A stretch of 64,000 bases of DNA from Chloroflexota bacterium (GCA_023389575.1 JAEWEG010000058.1:42786-106785); one strand, 5' to 3'; counted from the stretch's first letter, positions 32,222-41,787 are shown. A program made the numbers and translations. Notes: generated from the letters alone by a model not told the origin.

Positions 32222-32468
32222 GCGCGCGCGGTTTCTGGCAATGGGCGCCGACAAGGTACCAATTGAAGAGAGTCCGGTTCCAAGGCAGAGAGATGAATCT
32301 CGCGACCAGCACGTAGCCCTGGCGGTGCCAAAGTCCAGGCTGCTGGGCCAGGTGTCACGGCGGGTCCACCGTGCTCGCGACGTGCTTGGAAACCGTGCCG
32401 CGATACGTGGAGATCCAATCATGCCAGGATCGCGGGGGGCGGTCATGGTCCTGGTTTCTCGGTCATGC

Positions 32469-32526
32469 GCTGGCGTGCGCATGGTCCCATGCCGGGAACT
32501 AGCGAGTCACGGGACCATGCGCCAGC
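32469..32526. repeat. Imperfect inverted repeat, 16-bp stem
   Basis: Left arm GCTGGC-GTGC-GCATGGTCCC (32469-32488, GTGC bulged) pairs with GGGACCATGCGCCAGC (32511-32526) around a 22-nt loop. No T run follows. It lies upstream of the six-gene cluster; it may be a regulatory hairpin or mobile-element debris. Confidence 0.5.
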
Positions 32527-32841
32527 ACCTACCGGTTCGAGGCGGAGGGAAGCGAGAACAGCCCAGCCAGCCTGTGATCGAATGGTCCTGTTGATTTGAA
32601 TAGGCCAAAGTGGTTATTGCTCCAATCTGGCTTCGGAATATTCTGGATATCAGGGTCTTAAACTTCTATTCGGCTGCCGGCAGTTGATTTGGGAAGATTT
32701 TCTTCCTTGCCGGACATTCCGGATCTCGATTGGACGACGCGCCAACCGGTCGCGGCCATGTGGGCCACGGCGAGGGGCTGGCCGCGTGGTTCGCATCCCG
32801 GGACTATGATCCATGAGGCCATCCCGTGGAGGAGAGCGGCG

Positions 32842-34221
32842 GTGAGCGGTGATGAGGTGCGCGGCAACGAGGTCCCCACGACGATCCTTGAGATCGCCTG
32901 GAAAATGCTTTGGACAAGAGGATCGCCCTACTATCTTCCGAATCTCATCCTGAACGGCGGGTCCGGCGACGGTCATACCGTTCCCCCATTGGGAAGCCGC
33001 TCGATACCCGACCTTGGGCCATTCGCCCTGTTCGACAAGAAGCCATGGGGGACCGTGGCGGTCTCGCTGGATCACAGCTCCCTCTCTGGCCTGGACACGA
33101 TCCAGGACCAAGGATTCACCTATGACTCCGCGACCAGCGCCTTCACCGCCAAGGTCGGATTCAGCCAGGTCGCGTTGGCCGGCAGGTATTCGGTGACCGG
33201 GTCCGGACTCGTGGGTTGCGCGGTGGCTGGAGTCACAGGCCTGCTCGGACTCTTCCCGACCGAACGGAGCCTGGTCGCCGAGGATGGGGACGAATTCGAC
33301 GACGAGCACATCGAACTCGCGCAGCAGTACCGCTCCCAACTTGTCCAGTCTCCGTCGGGCCTGGAGCTCGTCTCGAACTACTACGACAACAACGACGCCA
33401 TGAACGAGATCGTGCGGGGCGACACCTATTTCCACACGGTCTTCCCCACGCTCCAGACCGATGGCAAGACGTCGAAGGACTATGCAAGCCAAACGACGCT
33501 CGCCGCCAGGAGTCCTGACGACCCCAATCAGACCGTCGGCAATCCTTCCTACCGGCTGCATGCGTTCAAAATGCAACTCGCCTTCGCCAAATCAGCACAA
33601 TCGCTGTACGAGCAGACGGGCGACACGAAGTACACCGACGCGGGGAACGCGAAGAATACGTTCAACGCCCAGGTCGATAACTCGGGCATCCCGGGCGCGA
33701 CCACCGTTGGAAACGTAATGGCGACCGTGCGATCCATCACGCTTGAGCGGCTGGAGGGAATAACCGCCCAGGACCAGACGCCGTTGACGGCCGAGTACGA
33801 GGCGGTGGCCCGCGAGATCGACGAGGACTACGACCGCTGGCGCGAGGCCGGAAACGTGGACAGGCCCTTTTCGGCGCTGGCGAGCGACGTCGCGGCGTCA
33901 CTTGGGGATGGCACCTTCCATGATCGCTTCGGCGTGCCGAGCTTCACCCTGAACGGAACGGTCACCGTTACCGGCCAGGTACCCGATGTCAAACTCACGG
34001 TCAATCTCACCAGTGCTTCCGCCGACCTGCCCCAGATCGATATTTCGCTGAGCACCTCGCACCCCGACACGCTTTACGACGAGGTGGTGAAGGCGTTGGG
34101 GAAGGCCCAGTTCGTCAAGGATCTGATGCGACGGAAGCTGAACGACGAGCTCTCCAGTCAGCAAGTGGTCGGATGGCTTTCGGACCGGATCAACGATGCG
34201 CTGACGAAGGCGCTGGGCTAG
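32842..34221 (+). CDS. Unknown protein A, first gene of the six-gene cluster
   Basis: A 459-residue protein with no recognised domain. The GTG at 32842 is chosen because GGAGGAG lies seven bases upstream; an in-frame TTG at 32689 lacks a site. No signal peptide or clear membrane segment; one weakly hydrophobic stretch is GLVGCAVAGVTGLLGLFP. The middle is helical and acidic (QQYRSQLVQSPSGLELVSNYYDN in pieces). The C-terminal quarter turns to beta strands (FTLNGTVTVTGQVPDVKLTV), then ends in helices with RRKLNDEL and INDALTKAL. The last gene of the cluster ends in a similar pattern (REKLN, INENLRKLL). The strand-plus-helix layout would fit a TULIP-like lipid-binding fold, but that is speculation. 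Confidence 0.75.
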   Translation: MSGDEVRGNEVPTTILEIAWKMLWTRGSPYYLPNLILNGGSGDGHTVPPLGSRSIPDLGPFALFDKKPWGTVAVSLDHSSLSGLDTIQDQGFTYDSATSAFTAKVGFSQVALAGRYSVTGSGLVGCAVAGVTGLLGLFPTERSLVAEDGDEFDDEHIELAQQYRSQLVQSPSGLELVSNYYDNNDAMNEIVRGDTYFHTVFPTLQTDGKTSKDYASQTTLAARSPDDPNQTVGNPSYRLHAFKMQLAFAKSAQSLYEQTGDTKYTDAGNAKNTFNAQVDNSGIPGATTVGNVMATVRSITLERLEGITAQDQTPLTAEYEAVAREIDEDYDRWREAGNVDRPFSALASDVAASLGDGTFHDRFGVPSFTLNGTVTVTGQVPDVKLTVNLTSASADLPQIDISLSTSHPDTLYDEVVKALGKAQFVKDLMRRKLNDELSSQQVVGWLSDRINDALTKALG

Positions 34222-34263
34222 GCCGCGCGGAACCCTGGTCTGGATAGCGCATTGGAGGCAGGA

Positions 34264-35547
34264 ATGTCTGGATTCAACGTATGCGTCAGCGTGTCGCAGG
34301 ATGGTCTCAACCAGGGCAGCCAGACGGTCTACACGAAGCTCCACGGGACAGGTAAGGTGTTCAGCGGCTCGTCCCGGATCGAGCGGGATGGTCTCACGAT
34401 TGACGTGACCTACGACTGTACGAAGGCACCCGTCTTCGACCTGTCTCCACCGCCCGCCGGCGATCTGGAAGATGCCATGACCAGCATGGCGGGACTCGCG
34501 CTCTGCGGGACGGATGGCGATGCCACCCGTGAACTCATCAGCTACGCCGCGGACGTGGCGTCCAGCTTTTCAGTCACCTTTCCAGACCTGAGTTTCACCT
34601 TCGGCTCGAAGGACGAGCCGCCTATTGAGTTGGTCACCGATATCACCGTGCTCTGCGTGGTGACGGTCGACGGTGGCAACGTCGCCTTCGCGGCGATCGC
34701 GGCCACCGCGCCCAAACAGCCAACGGTGGGCGCCCAGTTCGTCGTCGACACCTTCATTCTCCCAACGATCAAGACCAGCGCGAACTCGCTCTTCGCCGGC
34801 CTGACGATACCGCCGCTGGACATCCCCGGCGTGCCGTTGACCGCCCCGGTCGTCGTCATCGCGAACAGCCGGCTCTATGCGGGCGCGCTCCTGGCGGGTC
34901 AGGGGGTTCCGGTGCTGCCGTCCACGGGCGTGCCGGGCCCGGCGAATCCCTTCTTCATGCTGCTCGATCAGGCGGCGATGCAGGCGGCGGCGTCATACGC
35001 CGTGGGACAGAGCGGCACGTTCCACAAGTCAGGCAAGTCCGGCGGTTCGGGATTCAACGCTCACTACGAATTCACGTACAGGCTTCACAACCCAAAGGTC
35101 GGACTTGATGGCACGTCGTTGGAGATCGGATTCCAGCTCACCGGTTCGGTGGGTGCTGGGGTCGAGGTCTTCTGGGTTCCGATTGGCCTTGGATACCAGG
35201 CGCTGGCCCAGCCCGACCCAGCCGCGACCTGCGCCCTGGTTCCGGATGGACGGCGGCTGAAGATTATCGCGCGGTCGCTCGATGCCTTCACGCTGCTGGT
35301 GGTGCCCACGGGGTCGATCCCCACCAAGGTGCTGAGCTGGATGACGGAGTTCATCGTGCAGGGTGTGATCGGGGCACTCGCGCCACTGATCAAGACGTTC
35401 CTGAAGGACATCGACTTTTCGACGCTCCAGGTGCCCGCGTTCACCGAGACCATCGCGGGCGAAACCATCACGATTACGCCCGGCGACCTGGCGGTGCAGT
35501 CCGTCGATGGCCGGATCGCGCTGGTTGGCCAGCTTAACTACAGCTAG
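34264..35547 (+). CDS. Unknown beta-rich protein B, possibly TULIP/BPI-like
   Basis: A 427-residue protein. The ATG at 34264 has GGAGG five bases upstream; a TTG at 34252 is less likely. No signal peptide. The sequence alternates polar and apolar residues in long strands (FSVTFPDLSFTFGS, ELVTDITVLCVVTV, TSLEIGFQLTGSVGAGVEVF) with two long amphipathic or hydrophobic helices (FVVDTFILPTIKTSANSLF and MTEFIVQGVIGALAPLIKTF). It ends ITPGDLAVQSVDGRIALVGQ, typical of a strand-rich lipid-binding domain. This suggests a two-domain tubular lipid-binding fold, as in BPI or the P47/OrfX proteins, by appearance only. It sits 42 bases after gene A and 30 bases before the phosphodiesterase gene. Confidence 0.75.
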   Translation: MSGFNVCVSVSQDGLNQGSQTVYTKLHGTGKVFSGSSRIERDGLTIDVTYDCTKAPVFDLSPPPAGDLEDAMTSMAGLALCGTDGDATRELISYAADVASSFSVTFPDLSFTFGSKDEPPIELVTDITVLCVVTVDGGNVAFAAIAATAPKQPTVGAQFVVDTFILPTIKTSANSLFAGLTIPPLDIPGVPLTAPVVVIANSRLYAGALLAGQGVPVLPSTGVPGPANPFFMLLDQAAMQAAASYAVGQSGTFHKSGKSGGSGFNAHYEFTYRLHNPKVGLDGTSLEIGFQLTGSVGAGVEVFWVPIGLGYQALAQPDPAATCALVPDGRRLKIIARSLDAFTLLVVPTGSIPTKVLSWMTEFIVQGVIGALAPLIKTFLKDIDFSTLQVPAFTETIAGETITITPGDLAVQSVDGRIALVGQLNYS

Positions 35548-35577
35548 CTGGCCGCCAAAGGAAGGAGCGATCGACGC

Positions 35578-36657
35578 ATGGCCCAGATTCGCCTCGTCTC
35601 CTGGAACATCCAGGTCTATGGGCCCGACAAGTACGCGATTACGCCGAATAACCAGTGGGTGGCCGAACTTGCCTGCGAGACGATTCTCCACACGGGAGCC
35701 ACGGTGGTGGTGTTGATGGAGTTGATGTCGAGCGTGGCGGTGAATATTGCCGGCAGCATTGCGCTGGGACTCGGTCAGTTAGGCGCAATCCCGTGGTCCT
35801 GGTACGTGACCCAGGCGCGGCCCGGGGCAGACCGGGAGAGTTACGCCGTACTGTGGCGGAACGGTGGCGTGAACTTCGCGCCAATCGCCGGCGCGGAGGG
35901 GCTGGCCGCGAACGAATTTCCGAACAACTTCTCGGCCACGCATGGCCGCCGCGCGGCGTACAAGACGTTCAGGACGACCGATACGAACAACAACTTCGCG
36001 GTGGCCGTCTATCATGCCCCGCCAAACAACCAGGCCGTGATGGGTGTCGAGTCGCTCTCCCAGATGACGGCCGCCTACACCGTGAACAATGGCGGAGCGG
36101 TACAGAACGTGCCCAGCCGGATGCTTGCTGGCGATTACAACATGGACGCGGTCAGCGATGCGGCCTATTTTCAGCCGCTCACCAACCCGCTTCCCGCTCC
36201 CCCCGCGGTTCCGCCGCCAAACCTCGCCACAGGCCAGGGAGCCGGGTGCACCCCCGGCAATCCCGGCGGCGCGATTGCCACGAGCACGCTCCTGGGCACC
36301 CTGAACGATGCGCTCCAGTCATACGGTGGCAATGTCAACGCCTGGCCAGCCGCTTCGACCGCCTATCGCCGCAACAATTTCGCCATCGACAACATCTACC
36401 AAGCCGCGAGCGCCTTCAATGGTTTCTCGGTGATCGATGTTCCCTCCCTGATACGCAACCCACCGCCGGGCTCGCCCATTCGCAATATTGCCAATGCATT
36501 CGTGCTCAGGCGGGCGAATGGCACCGACGCCTTCCCCCACGCGAACACGTTCCCGCCTCCAATGAATGTGGCCCTGAACAGCATGGGGTGGGCGTTCCTC
36601 TTGTACCGGTACGCGATCAGCGACCACCTGCCAATCTTGACCGACGTGACCGTGTAG
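35578..36657 (+). CDS. Endonuclease/exonuclease/phosphatase (DNase-I-fold) protein
   Basis: A 359-residue protein with the full active-site set of the superfamily: Asn10 in RLVSWNIQVYG, Glu48 in VVVLMELM, His146 in VYHAPPN, Asp186 and Asn188 in LAGDYNMD, and the terminal Asp349-His350 in ISDHLPIL. Such enzymes cut phosphodiester or phosphomonoester bonds in DNA, RNA, sphingomyelin or phosphoinositides; the substrate here is unknown. The long loop around residues 195-245 is rich in Pro, Asn and Gly. There is no signal peptide. AAGGAG lies upstream of the ATG. Placement among probable lipid-binding proteins makes a phospholipid or phosphoinositide substrate worth considering; a nuclease effector is the other option. 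Confidence 0.88.
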   Translation: MAQIRLVSWNIQVYGPDKYAITPNNQWVAELACETILHTGATVVVLMELMSSVAVNIAGSIALGLGQLGAIPWSWYVTQARPGADRESYAVLWRNGGVNFAPIAGAEGLAANEFPNNFSATHGRRAAYKTFRTTDTNNNFAVAVYHAPPNNQAVMGVESLSQMTAAYTVNNGGAVQNVPSRMLAGDYNMDAVSDAAYFQPLTNPLPAPPAVPPPNLATGQGAGCTPGNPGGAIATSTLLGTLNDALQSYGGNVNAWPAASTAYRRNNFAIDNIYQAASAFNGFSVIDVPSLIRNPPPGSPIRNIANAFVLRRANGTDAFPHANTFPPPMNVALNSMGWAFLLYRYAISDHLPILTDVTV

Positions 36658-36679
36658 TTCACCCGGAGCGCGATCCACC

Positions 36680-39600
36680 ATGTCCATCGACACCATCTAC
36701 GACACCCTCGCCCAGGCGGCCCCGGATGACCAGCTCGACCTGTCTCCAAATGCGTTTGGCACGGGGCCGATCCAGTCACTGTTCACCACCTACCTTCCAG
36801 GCGATGGGCATCTCCGGGGCCATGTTCAGTCCCTCGCAAAGGATTCGACGCGAGAACGGGTTGCCCTCGTCGCCACCGGCTCCGCGGCGCCGCTCAACAA
36901 GACCACGTTTACGGCGTATTTCTCCGACTCCACCGAGGGCGTACAGGTCGAGTTGTCCGCCGAACCGGCTGACGGCTGGGCGCTGCCAGATGCGTTCCCA
37001 GTATTCGCTAACAGCTTCGTCACTGACCTCTCGCTCGGCGGCGCCACGCTGAAACTGGACTCCGGCGGCACGTCGCCGGACGCGGCGGGTCAGCACTTCA
37101 ACGCGACCCTGAGTCTCGACGGCGCCTGGGCGGCGGTGGCCTGGCTTGTCGGGGGGGTGACACGGCTCGAGCTGTCCGGACCTATCCGCCTCGAACATGG
37201 CGTGCCTGCCTTCGATTTCAAGGTCCCAATTCCCGAGCGGGTGACCATCGGCACCCTGAAAGATCTTGACGTCGCGTTCGAGTTCAGTTCGACCGTAGAG
37301 GCTCGCCAGGTGACTCCGGTTGGCGGCGGTCGGGCCACCACGATGTACGCCCCGGTCCTGCGGTTCGGCGTGGGGGCAACGATCCCGCTTGGTCCCGATC
37401 GAATCGACCTGTTTGTGGACCTCTCCATTCCCGGCGGCGCGGTCACCGTCAGCGCGGACGTGGCGACGACTGGACCGTTGTCGCTGAGTGACTTCGCGTC
37501 GATGGTTGGAGACGCCGATCTAAGTGGCAGTCTGCCACAAAAGTCGGTTTACGATCCGGGCTCCACATTCGGCCTCGCCGCGCTGAGCATGGCGGTCACC
37601 CCTCGTGGCAAGAGCCTGGACTGGATCGACCTCACACTTCGCGCGCAACCGAACTGGACGATTCTCAGCGATGTTGAGTTGTCGGATATCGTGTTTTCGT
37701 TGCGCGTCTTCACGCCTGTCAGTGGGGCAACCGTGCAGGCCTCACTGATGGCGACCATCGACTGGCCAGACGGTTCGCTGGTGGTGGGCGGTACCGCTCC
37801 CCAGGTCACGCTCTTCGTCAGCATGGTGCAGGGCTCGAAGATCCACCTTCTCACCCTATTGAACAAGCTGCTTGAGACGGACGTGCCTGGCGATCTCATC
37901 CTCGACGAGTTCTCGTTCACCGTCACACCCTCGGAGGGCTCATTCGATCTGACGACAGGGATCACGGGAGACTGGCCGGTCAATCTCGGCGTTGTCACGG
38001 CGAAGCTGGAAAAGGCCTGGCTGCAACTGGACAGGTCAGCGGGTGAAACCACTGGCACGATCGCGGCCAGGGCGGATGTCGGAATTGTTGAGTTCGACGG
38101 ATCCTGGAACATCCCCGGCTCATTCACGTTGACTGGAGCGCTCAACGAACAGGTCCATCTCACCGATCTCGCCAAACACCTGACCAGGGCTTCGTTGCCC
38201 AGCGGTATCCCGGACATTGTTCTCACCGAGGCAAGCGCGACGATCTCCGTTGCCAGCCAGCCAGCGGTCCGCCGCGCTTTCGCCCTGGCATCCGCCGGTG
38301 CTGGTTCGACGGTTTACACCTTCGCCGCCCGGGCGAGCGCCGCGGCGGGCAAGGTGGACCTCGGCACGGCGTTGTTCGAGGTCCGCGTCGCCGATGGAAC
38401 ATACGGATTCCTGGCTGGCTTTGTCGTGCCCGCCGCCTGGTCTCCCGGCGACCTGGCGCCCGGGCTCAAACCGCTCTTCGACGGGCTGCGTTTTCAGGAC
38501 AGCGGATTGCTGGTATCCAGTCTTTCCACGGACAACATTGACCTGCCAATCCTCAAGCAAAAGAGCCTGCCGCAATCGATTCAGCCCGGCATCATCGCCT
38601 TCACCAGCCTGAAACTCGAAGGCGACGGCATTGGGCTCCTCGCTCACCTGTTCTCGACAAACCTGACCCTCGACCTGGTCGCCCTGCTCGACACCACGAC
38701 TCCGGCCAAATCGGTGATCACGGCCAGTCTGGGTGGCATGCAGAAGCATGGCGCGCTGACATTCCTTGACCTGCAATTGATCCTGAAGCCGGGTGTGGGC
38801 AGTATCGCCTTGAAGGCGGACATCCAACTAAAGCTCGGCAACGAGACCGTGACGATCAGCGGCAGCGGTGAGGTGGTGGTCGAACCGAGCCCGAAGGTGT
38901 CGGTCAGCCTGGTGGTCTCAAACTGGAAGGAGCCATTCGGGATCAAAGGGCTGACGATCGAGGCCTTCGGCATTGGGATCGGCATCGAAGCCGCGGGAGT
39001 GACGATCGGCTTTCTGGGACGTTTCCTGATCGGGACAGGAGAGCGCCAGTTCACGTTCATGATCGGCGGGGAGATCATCGACTTCGAGGCGCCGGGAGCG
39101 ATTGTATTCGCGCTCGAAGCCACCCACCAGACGCTGATGCTCAGCGATCTCATCACGCAGTTCACCGACCTCGACCTCTCTCAGGTGCCCGTGCTCAACG
39201 CGGTCGGATTCAAGAACCTCGATTTCACCGTGGTGGACGATCCAGCCGGATTCACGATCGGCACGCAGCATTTCGACCCCGGTATCCGGATCGCCGCCGA
39301 CATTACTATCTACCAGTGGGAGGCCCAGTTCGACCTGGCGGTGAACACGTCCAAGGGCGTCTACGCCAAGGGGGCGCTCAGCAAGCCGATCGTGATCGGT
39401 GAAAACCTGCTGGTGATCTCGAACGTGGCGGGCGACAAGGGACCGGAAGGATTGATCGACACATCGGCGTTCGTCTCCGGCGCCTCAACGGTGCGCCGCG
39501 AGGGAGCGACGTTGCGCGAGGTGGACCTGACGCGCACGTCGCTTCCGGCGGCGATCGGGCAGTATTCGCCCCCGGTGCTGGCGACAATTGGCCCCAGCGA

Positions 39601-40759
39601 GGTTCCCGTACTGGTGACAAGTACAGCGGCAACCTATCTGGAGCTTGACGCCACCATCAGCCTGCTCAACGTGTACAAGCAGGCGCTGAAGGTCTCGGTG
39701 AGCAAGGACACATTCGATTTCCTGTATGAGTTCGTGTTCCTTGGCATCAAGGAACAACTCACGTGCCACTTCAGCGAAGCCCAGAAGAACTTCGCCGCGT
39801 CGGCATCGTTCCAGTTCGCCCTGGATATCGAGCTTCCAGAACTGAAGATCGCAGGCGTTACCGTCTTCCCCGCGGTCCACCTCGTCTCGCCACGCGCCGG
39901 GCTCGACCTGGGAGTCGCGCTGGCCTGGAGCGGCGGCGTCTCCGGCTCGCTTGGTCTCGCCGTGTCCTTCGCCTGGAAAGATATCGACTTCAACTTCAGC
40001 GCCAGCCTGTCGCTCGCCGATGTCGCGAACGCCCTGGACAACCTGTGGAAGGCCCTCTCGGCCTGGATGAAGGACCACGTCCGGAAGATCTTCGATACTA
40101 TCCTCGGCGATATTGACGCGTACCTGAAGGCGCTGGAGGCCGGCGTATTCACGCTCGCCGGTGGTGCGGTGGCGATAGCGGAAGCGCTCGTCGCCCTATT
40201 CAGCGCATCCGCGAAGCAGGTGGCGGAAGCGCTCCATGCACTCGGCGAAGGCTTCAAGGCGGTTGTTGAAGCGATCGCCAAGGTCTTCGGGATGGCGGTG
40301 GACGACGCGGTGAAGATCGTCACGGACATCTACGGTCAGTGCGCGATGACCGGCGCCGACGTGCTCATGTATGGCGACCCAGCGGTCATTACCGTGGATA
40401 CCCGGTTTCTCCTGCCGCCTTCGGTCCTGATTGATGTTCAGCAGACCGTGGAAGGCCAGCGGTTCGCGTACCACTACTACGCTCACCAGGAGGAACTGGG
40501 TCATCTCCTGATGGAGCATCCAGACGTCCGCTTTGGCGTCCAACGCTTGACGCACGACAGTCCCTACCCGTTATCCGAAGCGGATGACTCCGTGCCGGTG
40601 GGCTCCGCCATGATCACGGTGCTCGACCTGCTGGTTCCGTATGCCAGCCCGCAACTCCGCGCGTCGATCGAGGAACTCCGGCCTGAACTGGAACGGACCA
40701 CGGTCGAGAGTTATGACGACCTGCTTGGTTCGCTCACCCCGATCGGCGGGTCACGATGA
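36680..40759 (+). CDS. Very large beta-rich repetitive protein of unknown function
   Basis: A 1359-residue protein. From about residue 60 to 1110 it is a long run of beta strands in irregular repeats of roughly 100-150 residues (for example HFNATLSLDGAWAAVAWLV, FGLAALSMAVTPRGKSLDWI, SVSLVVSNWKEPFGIKGLTI, IGIGIEAAGVTIGFLGRFLIG). Residues 1113-1220 are amphipathic helices rich in Ala, Leu and Val (ALVALFSASAKQVAEALHAL), which could form a bundle or insert in membranes. The last 140 residues are a separate polar domain. No signal peptide. I do not firmly recognise it; DUF6603-like giant proteins come to mind. The build would fit a lipid-handling scaffold or pore-type protein. Its stop overlaps the polyprenyl synthase start. 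Confidence 0.8.
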   Translation: MSIDTIYDTLAQAAPDDQLDLSPNAFGTGPIQSLFTTYLPGDGHLRGHVQSLAKDSTRERVALVATGSAAPLNKTTFTAYFSDSTEGVQVELSAEPADGWALPDAFPVFANSFVTDLSLGGATLKLDSGGTSPDAAGQHFNATLSLDGAWAAVAWLVGGVTRLELSGPIRLEHGVPAFDFKVPIPERVTIGTLKDLDVAFEFSSTVEARQVTPVGGGRATTMYAPVLRFGVGATIPLGPDRIDLFVDLSIPGGAVTVSADVATTGPLSLSDFASMVGDADLSGSLPQKSVYDPGSTFGLAALSMAVTPRGKSLDWIDLTLRAQPNWTILSDVELSDIVFSLRVFTPVSGATVQASLMATIDWPDGSLVVGGTAPQVTLFVSMVQGSKIHLLTLLNKLLETDVPGDLILDEFSFTVTPSEGSFDLTTGITGDWPVNLGVVTAKLEKAWLQLDRSAGETTGTIAARADVGIVEFDGSWNIPGSFTLTGALNEQVHLTDLAKHLTRASLPSGIPDIVLTEASATISVASQPAVRRAFALASAGAGSTVYTFAARASAAAGKVDLGTALFEVRVADGTYGFLAGFVVPAAWSPGDLAPGLKPLFDGLRFQDSGLLVSSLSTDNIDLPILKQKSLPQSIQPGIIAFTSLKLEGDGIGLLAHLFSTNLTLDLVALLDTTTPAKSVITASLGGMQKHGALTFLDLQLILKPGVGSIALKADIQLKLGNETVTISGSGEVVVEPSPKVSVSLVVSNWKEPFGIKGLTIEAFGIGIGIEAAGVTIGFLGRFLIGTGERQFTFMIGGEIIDFEAPGAIVFALEATHQTLMLSDLITQFTDLDLSQVPVLNAVGFKNLDFTVVDDPAGFTIGTQHFDPGIRIAADITIYQWEAQFDLAVNTSKGVYAKGALSKPIVIGENLLVISNVAGDKGPEGLIDTSAFVSGASTVRREGATLREVDLTRTSLPAAIGQYSPPVLATIGPSEVPVLVTSTAATYLELDATISLLNVYKQALKVSVSKDTFDFLYEFVFLGIKEQLTCHFSEAQKNFAASASFQFALDIELPELKIAGVTVFPAVHLVSPRAGLDLGVALAWSGGVSGSLGLAVSFAWKDIDFNFSASLSLADVANALDNLWKALSAWMKDHVRKIFDTILGDIDAYLKALEAGVFTLAGGAVAIAEALVALFSASAKQVAEALHALGEGFKAVVEAIAKVFGMAVDDAVKIVTDIYGQCAMTGADVLMYGDPAVITVDTRFLLPPSVLIDVQQTVEGQRFAYHYYAHQEELGHLLMEHPDVRFGVQRLTHDSPYPLSEADDSVPVGSAMITVLDLLVPYASPQLRASIEELRPELERTTVESYDDLLGSLTPIGGSR

Positions 40760-41787
40760 CAGCGATTGCCACCGCCACGGACCCCGTGCGCGCCGCGTGG
40801 TCGCTGCTCAAGGAGGAGCGCGCGCGCTATGAGGAGGCCTTGGATGGCGCGCTCGCGCCGCAGGATCGTTACCTGACGGACCTGGAACGGCACACCTATC
40901 GCGCGGGGAAGCAGGTCCGGCCACTGCTCCTGCTCCTCGCCGGGCGGATGGTCCGACCGGCGGGCTGGCCAGGAGAGTTGCCACAGAAGGCGATCCAGGC
41001 GGCGGTGTCGCTGGAGATGTTGCATGTGGCGACCCTGATTCACGACGACATAGTCGATCAGGCGAGCCAGCGGCGAGGCGAGGCGTCGATTCAGGCCGCC
41101 CGGGGCGTGGAGACGGCATTGCTGGTGGGGGACCTCCAGTTCATCCAGGCGATCCGGGTGTTCGCGGCCAGCATCGACGCAGAGCGGGATCTGGGCCTGA
41201 TCCGGCAGGTGCTCGATATTGGGTTCCAGATTTGCTGCGGCGAGCTCGACGAGATGGAGGCCACTCCGCTGGCCAGCTTCGAGGAACTCCGGCGCCGCTA
41301 CCTGCGGACGGTTGACCGGAAAACGGCGAGCCTCTTCGGACTTTCCTGCGAGGTCGGGGCGACGCTGGGGGGAGGACGAAGCCGGGCTAGCCTGCTACTG
41401 AGCCAGTACGGCCGTTATCTCGGGCAGGCGTTCCAGATCATGGATGACCTCTTCGACCTGGTCCAGACGGCGGACCAGGCCGGCAAACCGCCCTGCGCCG
41501 ACCTGGCGCGGCGGCGCTGGACGCTTCCGATTGTCAACGCCGTGGAGGAACTGGGAGCCGACCATCTCGCCGCGCGGATCATGGCCGGGGAACCAGCCGA
41601 GGCTGACACCATAGCCTCGGCGGCAAGCGACATCGCCGGTACACGAGGGTTCCAGGACGCCTACGGCACGGCCAGGCTGCTGGCCATCCAGGCACGCGCC
41701 CATCTGGAGCCGTTCCCGCCCGGCCCGGTGAGTGACGCACTCGGGTCGCTCGCCCAGTACGTGGTCGACCGCGGATTCGATCGCTGA
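40756..41787 (+). CDS. Polyprenyl (geranylgeranyl-type) diphosphate synthase
   Basis: A 343-residue trans-isoprenyl diphosphate synthase that condenses isopentenyl diphosphate with allylic diphosphates. The first aspartate motif is LIHDDIVD (Asp97, 98, 101) and the second QIMDDLFDL (Asp230, 231, 234). GKQVRPLLLLLAGRM, the chain-length region ahead of the first motif (AVSLEMLH) and DLARRRWTLPI are also as expected. Product length is uncertain, but small residues ahead of the first motif would allow a medium or long chain. The ATG overlaps the stop of the giant gene (ATGA), so the two are translationally coupled. No terpene cyclase or prenyltransferase is adjacent. Confidence 0.93.
   Translation: MTAIATATDPVRAAWSLLKEERARYEEALDGALAPQDRYLTDLERHTYRAGKQVRPLLLLLAGRMVRPAGWPGELPQKAIQAAVSLEMLHVATLIHDDIVDQASQRRGEASIQAARGVETALLVGDLQFIQAIRVFAASIDAERDLGLIRQVLDIGFQICCGELDEMEATPLASFEELRRRYLRTVDRKTASLFGLSCEVGATLGGGRSRASLLLSQYGRYLGQAFQIMDDLFDLVQTADQAGKPPCADLARRRWTLPIVNAVEELGADHLAARIMAGEPAEADTIASAASDIAGTRGFQDAYGTARLLAIQARAHLEPFPPGPVSDALGSLAQYVVDRGFDR

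Larger units (their letters stand above)
31864..32841. other. 978-bp region with tRNA remnant and hairpins, no supported gene
   Basis: It holds the degraded tRNA-Gly 3' half (32118-32163), a strong terminator (32183-32221), a large imperfect inverted repeat (32469-32526) and an AT-rich stretch (about 32580-32720) that probably contains the promoter of the downstream six-gene cluster. I see no coding frame with a ribosome-binding site before 32831. Confidence 0.6.

Noticed and set aside
35655..37052. 465-codon frame overlapping the phosphodiesterase and giant genes
   Set aside because: It runs across two genes with strong motif or codon evidence in other frames and ends in Ser/Arg/Pro-rich low-complexity sequence typical of GC-rich shadow frames.
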